Below are positions 13,501 to 21,333 of a DNA stretch of 64,000 nt, in pieces. The stretch is from Mytilus californianus (taxonomy: Eukaryota; Mollusca; Bivalvia; Mytilida; Mytilidae), in contig NW_026262701.1 of NCBI RefSeq assembly GCF_021869535.1, positions 43,961,278 through 44,025,277 on the forward strand, read 5' to 3'. Both the position numbers and the translations under genes were made by a program. The notes under the pieces were generated by a model. That model worked only from the letters and a program-made list of their open reading frames with translations, was not told the origin of the DNA and ran no database searches. Position 1 is the first letter of the stretch. The number at the start of each line of letters is the position of its first letter.

Positions 13501-15520
13501 TATTTTACAAATGTATATGTTCACCATAATCTTTCTTTTGTCACTATTGTGTGTAAAAACCCCAAACTGAATTGATATTTCGTATTGAGTTCTGACAATA
13601 CTTGCAACAGAATAAACTCCAATGTATTTGTTTTTCCAATTGTGTCCAAAAATTTGAATTTGTATTTCGCAGCATATTTTAGAAAATGAACCCCTGAGTT
13701 CCATACCTGGATTATACTTTTGAAAGGGACAAAGAAAGACAGTTGAAATCTACACAGTAACTTTTTATATTTTTATTTGATTTCCTAATTTTTAACTTTA
13801 TAAACAGGGTTTGTGTCGGGCTGAAAGCAGATTGTGTCACTTGGCCTTTACACGTATGCATGAACCACTATATATAGATAAAAAGAAGGCAGCCACACAC
13901 ATAAAGCAAAATATGATATCAATTTCAGTGAGCATAACAAGTGTTTTCAAAAACATAACAGGAATTACTTGAACTAATTTGTATATATCTAAATCATTTA
14001 TTTTATCAAACTCACCAATAACATCCAAATATGTACATTTTTGATAGGCTGTGTCCATTTCGTAATCGCAACAGTAAATCCCTCCATCCGACTTCGTGAT
14101 ATTAGTGATTTCCAAGCTGTATGACCTTTCTTCGTCATAATTGATTTTTAATCTTTTTCTTTGTGGTAAATTGAAATCAATATCATTTCCTTGGGAAAGG
14201 ATTTGATATTCTCTAGACCACGACTTAATAATAGCCGACAAATTCATTGGACAATGCAAAAGTACGGTTGTTCCTGGTATCGAGACTGTTTTTGAATTCT
14301 TTTTGTTGTTTATAACAGCAAACACTACATACGTGAAAAGGGCTGATAAAATAAAAAAAATATGAAAACTAGCTTTTAGTAACTGCGAGTACTGTTGTGT
14401 CTTTTTTCCATTTTGTGTTAAGAATTGATCTGATCAAGTCGCATATTGTTCCCATAAAAAAAAATGAAAGAGAAGGGATTCTTCGTATTTGTCAATTCAA
14501 AAATTTCATACATGCACAAAGCATTATGCAAAGGGACAACCCTGTTTCTCATCTCAGTGAAATATTCTTATTTATGAAAGCACGTTATGTAGTTATGTTT
14601 CTGTCATCTTTTATATCTATATTATCGAGGTAAGTGCTTCTAGATGTTTTAAGTGCAATTCCAAATGTAGAAAGGTACATGTCTTAGTGGGTGCCGTTGC
14701 TTACTAACGTTTTGTCCTTTCAGAAATTATGTGTCAAGTCAGATGTTTATTTTTGTTTTATTTTTGTTGCATTTGTAATTTAACTTATTTATACTCAAAT
14801 GACCTTGAGCTATGTGGTTTACTTTTGTTGCTGAATTTTGTCTCATTGAGGTTTACTTCAGAATTTTTAATTCATATTTGTTTTTGTAATCAACGTCATC
14901 TTCGGTTAATCCGATTACAGTTGCATCCATTGATAATAAACTCATCATTTATACCAGGATTAAAATTGTGTACGCCAGACAAAACACTGATCAGATTCGC
15001 TCGAATCAAAAAGTTATAACTTATCGCTGGAAATGAGTCACCGTTTACATTAATTTAAGAGATATCAGGATAGCATACAATTTTAAAAGTATGTAAAACT
15101 TTTTACAAAAACTGAATACGACAAACAAGAATTTTATCGCCCTGTCGGCCATGTGGTTATGAGCAAATTATAGGAAACTTTTCATACCAGAGACCTACTA
15201 TAAATTTCAATTATTTCTACCTATATTTTCTGCTGTTGAAGTTAATAGTTATTTAAACCAAAATGTGTCAATACAGCTTTCTTAGAAAAAAAATTTGACA
15301 GAGTCGAAATTGATTTAAATCGACCAATTCTAGAACAAAGCGCTAGTTCTATCTTCACCTGCAATAAAATAGTCATGATTTTCTTTTAGTGATTCTGCAT
15401 TAGTGCAGTGCATTCCTGTTTTGGTGAAAGTCTAACTATCCTAAATAAAACTTATTAATACACACTGTGTTTAATGTACACACCTTCCATAGCAATGCAG
15501 AGTATTTGACGAAATCTCAT
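6922..15520 (-). CDS. Ig-Ig-FN3 single-pass membrane receptor (five exons)
   Basis: The spliced product is predicted to be a 545-residue type I cell-surface protein: signal peptide (about 1-30), V-like Ig domain (about 35-120), second Ig-like domain (about 122-232), fibronectin type III domain (about 233-327), one transmembrane helix (about 345-365) and a ~180-residue acidic cytoplasmic tail. Coding exons are 15484-15520, 14016-14342, 10468-10800, 8897-9181 and 6922-7577; all junctions are phase 1 and the total, 1638 nt, is a multiple of three with one terminal TGA. Phase-1 Ig and FN3 exons are typical of shuffled receptor modules. The tail ends with a GYLNPYQPL motif and a second tyrosine, suggesting phosphotyrosine signalling or endocytic sorting. 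Ligand and pathway are unknown. It could be an adhesion or an immune receptor; I cannot name an orthologue. Confidence 0.8.
7785..7905 (+). repeat. Dispersed repeat family C, copy 1
   Basis: It shares gtcatggcgttataagttt and gacttatgagtttgaatgtc-type blocks with 8585-8790 and 36770-36950, and in reverse with 59430-59615. It lies in the last intron of the receptor gene. Confidence 0.6.
8585..8790 (+). repeat. Dispersed repeat family C, copy 2
   Basis: The blocks gatttttggtggggctcgtg, ttctatagttttctatg and the cggcgttgtcagtttggg to tgaatatccctttggtgtct segment match the copy at 36770-36950. Intronic in the receptor gene. Confidence 0.7.
8897..9181 (-). CDS. Receptor exon 4: fibronectin type III domain
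   Basis: This 285-nt exon lies between a tttccag acceptor and a gtaaaa donor. It reads RPDTPRNLKVKLYGPGITIS, then WVSKARKAVHYPVTFYIKYT, and ends with NLMENTDYYLVMYAENIFG plus a short tail. The P-x-x-P start, core W, the tyrosine-corner-like L-x-x-x-T-x-Y-x-L and the closing A-x-N-x-x-G are the standard FN3 pattern. No long open frame exposes it, so it was found by reading the intron. Confidence 0.9.
9530..9740 (+). repeat. Hammerhead-ribozyme repeat, second subfamily (CTGAAGA core)
   Basis: At about 9590-9640 the order is catca, CTGAAGA, a short stem II (tac / gtc around a 7-nt loop), GAAA, a stem III region, and gcatc followed by tagtgcag. CTGAAGA satisfies the CUGANGA consensus. Stem II and helix I each have one mismatch, so this copy is probably weak or dead. 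It lies in a receptor intron. Confidence 0.55.
10468..10800 (-). CDS. Receptor exon 3: second Ig-like domain
   Basis: This 333-nt exon has a ttgaaag acceptor and a gtaggt donor. It starts EPFCLPENIF and ends near NRTLICTYELPAE. It contains several N-glycosylation sequons (NVS, NVT, NLT, NYT, NRT) and an LHWLIG core, but the cysteine and tyrosine pattern is atypical, so the domain call rests on size, phase and position between Ig and FN3 exons. Open sequence past the donor is intron. Confidence 0.75.
10868..12475. other. Receptor intron sequence without identified features
   Basis: This AT-rich stretch holds only short open frames without splice logic. Around 11050-11320 a pair of related blocks (cataatagtaggagcataac-like, and aagtttcagtgatataggtt) suggests an old degenerate two-copy repeat. 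Confidence 0.45.
12478..13010. repeat. Degenerate tandem array, unit ~150 bp, about 4 copies
   Basis: Units share aatgctaatacaactg, accaaatactattgacctac and cactaatggttccccttaaac blocks at about 12480, 12620, 12790 and 12900, with indels between them. It ends with gacaccgacgccggaa. Intronic in the receptor gene. Confidence 0.7.
13220..13400 (+). repeat. Relic of the hammerhead repeat (second subfamily), core deleted
   Basis: The flanks tttttaaataatttgtcctcg and agcatcact, and gtgcagtaaaatctatacca, match the 9.53-9.74 kb copy, but the bases between cact and gtgcag that should hold the ribozyme core are replaced by a short unrelated stretch. Confidence 0.45.
14016..14342 (-). CDS. Receptor exon 2: V-like Ig domain
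   Basis: This 327-nt exon follows a strong pyrimidine-rich ttatcag acceptor and ends at gtgagt. It shows the Ig hallmarks in order: TVLLHCP (B-strand cysteine), KSWSRE (core tryptophan), SYSLEITNITKSDGGIYCC (D-x-G-x-Y-x-C of the F strand) and a final G-strand-like CTYLDVIG. Extra cysteines next to the F strand could form a further disulphide. Confidence 0.85.
14450..14575 (+). repeat. Paired segmental repeat (partner at 16355-16480)
   Basis: Blocks aaatttcatacatgcacaaa, gggacaaccctgtttctcat and ctcagtgaa match 16355-16480 with moderate divergence. The pair flanks the palindrome at 15.6-15.95 kb. Confidence 0.6.
14573..14630 (+). CDS. Possible plus-strand signal-peptide exon
   Basis: An ATG opens MKARYVVMFLSSFISILSR-like sequence, a good secretion signal, and is followed at once by a consensus gtaagt donor. 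It lies on the opposite strand within intron 1 of the receptor gene. I found no convincing downstream exon, so it may be the first exon of a lost or unread gene, or chance. Confidence 0.25.
14875..14998 (-). repeat. Hammerhead-ribozyme repeat, truncated copy on minus strand
   Basis: In reverse complement the segment gtctggcgtacacaatttt, aatcctggtataaatgatga matches the 3' flank of the copy at 5051-5095. The upstream catalytic core is mostly lost; only a ctgatcag remnant is left. Confidence 0.55.
15484..15520 (-). CDS. Receptor exon 1 (start of signal peptide, candidate)
   Basis: This 37-nt piece starts with ATG, reads MRFRQILCIAME and ends at a gtgtgt donor in phase 1. Joined to exon 2 it gives a basic N-terminus followed by a hydrophobic run (ILCIAMEALFTYVVFAVI), as expected for a signal peptide. 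Phase agreement and the hydrophobic fusion support it, but a 12-residue exon can occur by chance. Confidence 0.5.
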
Positions 15521-15608
15521 CTTTTTCTGTCAATATTAATGACTATGTACATGATGTAAAGATCATCGTTATAACTATACTTTTCTGCTTTTTGACATCT
15601 GTATCACA

Positions 15609-15955
15609 GGGACTCGGTTAGCAGATTACAATTTTGTTCATCAATGTTTCTCAAATCTTTTTTCGTATTTCCAGTCTATTTGTATTACATTACGAACGTT
15701 TTTAACGTTGTCATCACTATTTCTTTGTTTTCTAGCAATGTGCAGTTTGCTATCCATATCCGTATACTGAAAATCCGATTGTTCAGTATAAGGATATGGA
15801 TAGTAAACTGCACATTGCTAGAAAACAAAGAAATATTGATGCCAACGTTAAAAACGTTAATAATGTAATACAAATAGACAGGAAATACGAAAAAAGATTT
15901 GAGAAACATTGATGAATAAAATTTCAATCTGCTAACCCAGTCCCTGTAATCTGTA
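15609..15955. repeat. Near-perfect palindrome, arms ~160 bp (foldback element)
   Basis: The left arm starts ggactcggttagcagatta and the right arm ends taatctgctaacccagtccc-like; the centre at about 15770-15790 contains ctgaaaatccgattgttcag. Both strands therefore give almost the same short open frame. No transposase is visible, so this is a non-autonomous foldback element or a recent inverted duplication. Confidence 0.85.
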
Positions 15956-16354
15956 TTCCTCACATTGTCATCGATTTTTTTTCTCTAAAAGAATTGAAAA
16001 AGTAACTTTCCACCACATATTAATTAGTCCAGATTTTCCAAAATATCAACTTGCCTTTTTTTAGTTCTATAAATAGAGTTACAGACCGGTATTTTCAAGT
16101 GTGTAAACTAAGCCTATTGTTTTGAATTTAATATTTTCCTGGTTTGTAGATCATGTATATTAATAATATGGCAATAAGATAGTAATTGAAATTTTCTGAC
16201 GTCAGCTTTTTAACAACAAAAATAGTGATATTTGATTCTGGTTTATTGCGTTGAATTGTTCATTATCTATTACATTGTTAACTGAATTGATAATTCATAA
16301 TAACATCACTTTGGGGAAAAATAATGGTTTGTGAGTCTTTACTTATATTGTTCC

Positions 16355-16480
16355 AACATGAAAATGATGAAAAAGAAAAAAATCTACGTAATAGCTCGAT
16401 TCATTAATTTCATCCATGCAGAAGGCAAAATGCAGAGGAACAACCCTGTTTCTGATCTCAGTGAATATCCTCATTCATTG
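16355..16480 (+). repeat. Paired segmental repeat (partner at 14450-14575)
   Basis: It has the blocks aatttcatccatgcagaagg and ggaacaaccctgtttctgat, matching the partner in order and orientation. Confidence 0.6.
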
Positions 16481-16939
16481 AAGCATGTAAACATTTCAAT
16501 TTTTACAGTGTACAATGGTTAAAGGGTCTAATGCATAGATGTAAACAGAGGAATCATTTAATCCAGATGTGTGACGTATTCGGTAAACATCGGGTAAAAA
16601 TTATAAAAAAAAAAACTGTTTCAATTCTTTATAAAACAAATTTACACCATCGCATAATACTCATTGACATCTGATCTGTTTTCAAGCGCTAATACAATAC
16701 ATCATTATGTAACTCTCGTTACATGCATGAGTCCAGAATGGCAGAATCAGGGACTTATGTAGGAAGTTTTTCGAACCAGAATATTTCATTTTAATAGGAA
16801 CAAATTCCTAAGCGAAGTCGATAGCTAACCTCATCCCGTTTTCGGACGAACGAGAACTAGTACGCCATATCGTAAAATCTGACTTGAACCTTCGAGAAAA
16901 GACGTAAACATATAAAGCAAACACTTTAGCCCGACAATA

Positions 16940-17920
16940 CCATGACGAGATCAAACATCAAGGTCGCCACTTTACAAATGGAACGATTAGATCTGCAGAA
17001 TTCTAGATCGTTGGAGGGAAACGCGGTATTTCGTCTACTATTTACAAATGTGAAAGATGTGGCAAAATTACAAGAAAATCCGAGTGTCTAATCGGATCTG
17101 ATTTGCCAGAGGAAGGTCCTGAACTTTGGAATATACAACATTGGACCATGGACAATCAATTTAAGTAAAACCCGTGGTGGATATGCTTAATTAAAACGTT
17201 TGGCAATTATATTCACATGTTCATATCGAAGAAATTAGCTCTTCGCGATCGACTTTCATAATTCACAGCTATTAGATGCCAAGTTAAGATATTCCGATCC
17301 AACCGTGGGACAAACTTTATTGGCGCAATTGACGACTTCTGATCCGACGAGATCAACGTCGAGAACGAACCTTTCAAAACTTTTTATACAATTCTTGTAC
17401 AATTCATTCTGTATGGGTGGAGCACGGGAGAGAATGAAGAATACATATTTCCATCCTTGTCAACGCCACGAGAAGGAATTTACGCATGATGTGCTCAAAA
17501 CGTTCTAGCAGAAGTATAAGTAATAATGAACTCAAGCCCTCTGGCACCGGCATCGATAGATCCAGATAATGTGTTAATCTTAAATCCAGCTATGTTATTG
17601 ACACAGAAAACTGATTACATCCTCACTTCAGACCAGCTTGGAGAAGCCAAATGGAGACATTTACAGGCTTTAGCCAGTGTTTTTTGGTTCCATTGGAGGA
17701 AGGAGTACCAAACCAACGTCAAAATGAACCGAAGGTTGTCGTTATCTCATCAAAGTAGACGTTATTTTTCTACCCAGTGGCCCGTGGGAATTATACTGAA
17801 CTTGTTTTAAGTTTAGAAGAAGATGTCCAGAAAGCAGAAGTATGAATAATCGTTTATGGAAAAGCCACCATCTTCACAATACCAATCGTAAAAGTGATTC
17901 TTCTCGTAGAGAACGATTGT
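16940..17920 (+). pseudogene. BEL/Pao-type retrotransposon integrase, decayed
   Basis: Conceptual reading across several frameshifts gives YHDEIKHQGRHFT and YKCERCGK (HHCC zinc-binding region), then VKIFRSNRGTNFIGA, MGGARERM, NSSPLAPASIDPDNVLILNP, and a C-terminal EAKWRHLQALASVFWFHWRK with QWPVGIIL and IPIVKVILLVEND. This order is that of BEL/Pao integrases. The second catalytic Asp (in the usual SDRGTNF) is Asn here and the GGAW motif is GGAR. No LTRs, protease or RT were found nearby, so this is an old fragment. Confidence 0.7.
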
Positions 17921-18629
17921 ATATAGCTCTATGTAATGCGGCACATATCTGATTCTTATTCCCGTTTTAAATCAGATAGCGCTTCGACACGAAAAGTACA
18001 AAAAAAATATACTATCCCAAATGTCCTATCAGAGTCTTTACGCAGTCGTATACGTTTGTAACAGAGTCCTTTGAAACGGGAATGACCCGGACAGGTTGGC
18101 AAACCACTCCCAACAGTTAGGTGTTCCCATAACAATCGGGAAACTCATTCGATTTTGTATAGCTTGGATTACAATCGTTATTATGTCGTTTACTTTAGAC
18201 AGATTCTGGTGTATCAGATCAAAATTGTAACAATGTCCTGCGCCGGTTCACTGTTTTGCCATTGTCTGATCCCTATAAGATCGCATTTGAGAGAATCGGG
18301 AAGCTGTCGGGAATAAATCGGTCGTTTTATAACCATACAAAAGATAAAAAATGGATCAGAATCGGATTGAGAACAGGATTGTCGGAAGGCTTACGTAACA
18401 ATTTCCGATGGTTGTCGTGATTTCTAATAAATATCTTTGTTACAAATTTCCAGCCACAAATCCTAGGAATTGCATCCGACTTTTGACAAATTTTATTCGG
18501 GAATGGTCGGCAGTAAAAATCCTGATGTGTGAATAAGGCTTACATAGTAATACTTTGAATTTATGAAGAAACCATTCGTTTTATATATAAACTCATTCTA
18601 TAGATAGATATATATTATATATATATATA

Positions 18630-18832
18630 CATAATTACTCTAAATATCAGCACAACAATGTTAAATCTGCAAATTTGCGAAAGCAAATTTTTGTTCTTCC
18701 CTCGCCGGGATTCGAACTCATGCTATTGGGATACAATAGCATGAGTTCGAATCCCGGAGAAGGAAGAACAAACATTTGCTTCCGCATATTTGCAGATTTA
18801 ACATTGTTGTGCTGATATTTAGAGTAATTATG
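18630..18832. repeat. Palindrome of a tRNA-derived SINE tail, arms ~98 bp
   Basis: The left arm runs from cataattactctaaatatca to about 18727 and is repeated in reverse from about 18734 to 18832. Each arm contains gttcgaatcc (a Pol III B-box-like sequence in opposite directions), a gaagaacaaa block and an aacattgttgtgctga block. The same tail follows a tRNA-like head at 47.6-47.8 kb, so this is two SINE tails joined head to head. Confidence 0.8.
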
Positions 18833-18924
18833 AATATAAGATGTGTTTTCAGTCGTGTATCACCTTCACTGGTGATCCAATGGATGCTTCTGTCGTAGTG
18901 TTTTCACTTGTTTAGACGTACGTA

Positions 18925-18927
18925 TAT

Positions 18928-18963
<36 letters not shown>
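18925..18963. repeat. (AT)n microsatellite at left edge of Penelope-like pair
   Basis: Alternating AT directly abuts the first base of the inverted element at about 18964. A shorter (AT)n run lies at the other edge (24507-24520), suggesting insertion into an AT-rich simple repeat or slippage at the ends. Confidence 0.8.
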
Positions 18964-18966
<3 letters not shown>

Positions 18967-21101
18967 TTGCCTAACAATGTAATTTTAACACACTATTTAG
19001 TATGTAAATATACGAATGTTCAAAATATTTTCAAAATGATGAAAATAAACGCAATATTTCGCTAGAGTAACTAGCTTTATCAAGCGTGCATCTATCCAGG
19101 TGAAATCGGATGTAGATGATAAGAAACTTTTGCAGCTCAATGTATATGTTGCACTTGAATTTAGCTGCCTTGAAAATAATACATAATTTGAATGAAGTTC
19201 AAGATTTTTACAAAATTGGTAGTTTAAGTTAGCAACGTCCATTGGCCAATATTACAGGATAAAAAGGACGATGCTGTGTACTAAATTATTCTTTATCTTT
19301 CCTGTAGCTTTTCTCATCTTTTTCGTTAAGACCATCAGGTTCTAAAGTGTGGAGTTGGTGGATCCAAAAATTTTCTCTTCTCCTTCTCGCCGTGGTGTCC
19401 CACTCGGTGTTGACTTCTATGATTTGGAAAGTAACATTATCAAAAGAATGTTTCGTTGAACGAAGATGTCTTGTGAGAGGACAGATTTTGTTGGTTTTGT
19501 ACCATGAACGATGGTTATTGAGCCGAATATTAAATTTGTCCATTGTTTCTCCCACATACTGAATGCCACAAGTGTCACATGTTAATATATAAATTGAGTT
19601 CTCCGTTTTACGGTTGGAATTTGAGTAGATGGTATAATTTTGTTTAGTAACGGAGCTGATGAAAGAACTGCTTGTATTGGCAGCTTTACAACACAAGCAG
19701 TTCCTTCGACCACATTGTTTGTAGCAACCGGGAGATGGAGTAGGCTGCTTTGCTAATACAGATGTCACTAATTTGTCACGGATGTTTTTAGGTCTTTTGA
19801 AGGCCATGACTGGTGGTGAGGAAAATACTTTTTTAAGATTAGAATCATTTTCTATAATTTTCCAATGCTTCTGAACAATGGAAGACACATTTTTAAAATC
19901 AGGATGGTAAGTGAGTACAAGGGGTGTTCTGTTAGCTGCTTTATTCTTATCTTTGTACTCTAGAAGTTCTTGGCGACTAGTTTTGTTTGCTCTTTCGAAA
20001 GCGCTATAAATGATGTTGTTATTGTATCCTCGAACAACTAGTTGTTTACGTAGTTGTCCAAGTCTAGCATTTTGCGTATTTTCAGTAGAGCATATTCTCT
20101 TGATTCGCAATGCCTGGCTGAATGGGATGCCACGGGAGCAGTGTTTAGGATGGCAACTTTTAGGAGAAAGGAATTGATGTTTGTCCGTTTGTTTGGTATG
20201 AAGGTCCGTTATAATGGTTCCGTTCTCGATGTAACTCGTAGTGTCGAGGAAGTTTATTTTCTCCATAGATGATTCATGTGTAAATTTTATCGAATGGTGG
20301 AAAGAGTTACAGTGTCCTAGAAATTCATCCAGATGTTCTTGTGAATCTGTCCATTTGAAATCAATATCGTCAATGAATCGGAACCATGATAAGGGCTGGT
20401 ATGGAGCACTAGCCAAGAGGCGTTTTTCAAGTTGGGCCATAAATATGTTGGCATATGACGGGGCCATTTTTGTGCCCATACTAGTACCGTCTATCTGGAG
20501 ATAATGTTTTTCATTGAAAGAGAAGTTGTTGTTCTCTAGCACTAGTTTCAGAAGTGTAACAAGGCACTCAGTTGGAGGATTTTTTTCACTACGAGTGTTC
20601 CATACCTCTTCACACGCTGCTATTCCTTCGTCTTGTGGAATGTTGGTATATAAAGAAGACCCGTCCATGGATGCAAGTATAGTATTGCTTGGTAGAGGAT
20701 TGAGGCTTTCCATTTTCTTTAGATAATCAGTCGTATCTTGAATGTAAGAGGGTAGTTCTTTCACATGAGGTCTTAGATGATGGTCTACAAATTCTGATAT
20801 CTTTTCAGTTGGATGACTATTTGCTGAAACAATTGGTCGACCTGGATTGCCCGTTTTATGTATTTTAGGCAACATATAGAATCTTTCGGCCTTTGCTTCG
20901 TTCTCAAGAGATCGGAGATAATCAAAGGTGTCATTGTCTATATGCTTTTTGTCGAACATCTCTTGAAGGATGGTGTTGATCCTTCGAATAGTATTTAGTG
21001 TTGGATCTGTGGTTAATTGTTTATAAAAAATGGAGTTTGAAAGTTGTCGATTTCCCTCTGCTATGTAATCTGTTTTATTCATGACAACCACAGCGCCCCC
21101 T
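18964..21101 (-). mobile_element. Penelope-like element, 5'-truncated inverted copy
   Basis: It contains ~59 bp of the terminal repeat, a 3' region (19023-19285) and an intact 601-codon open frame (19286-21091) covering the reverse transcriptase and C-terminal GIY-YIG nuclease. It is truncated just upstream of the DKGGAVVV segment, where it meets the terminal repeat of the right-hand copy. The protein differs from the right copy at roughly a dozen of 600 residues. The RT motif reads MDGSSLYTNIP, while the right copy has MDVSSLYTKIP. Head-to-head, 5'-truncated partners are characteristic of Penelope-like elements. Confidence 0.9.
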
Positions 21102-21262
21102 TATTTTGAACATTCGTATATTTACATACTAAATAGTGTGTTAAAATTACATTGTTAGGCAATCTATAATTTTATTTGTGTAATTGAATTAATCTCTGTA
21201 CTGATTAATCCACACTCCCATAGATTTGTATGTCATGTGCTGCTATTTATAGGCACTTATAT
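21102..21262 (+). repeat. Penelope-like element upstream terminal repeat
   Basis: Direct repeat of 24349-24510. It is expected to contribute the promoter of the element; no TATA-type signal was assigned. Confidence 0.88.
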
Positions 21263-21333
21263 TATTATCTTCAGTAGCACGCATTTCACAAATGTTTGTG
21301 TAATCCATTCAAATCTATCGCTATCTTTACAAC

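Noticed and set aside
20054..20726. Open frames opposite the Penelope RT, also seen mirrored at 22651-23323
   Set aside because: Antisense shadows of the RT frame that appear at the mirrored position in both copies.
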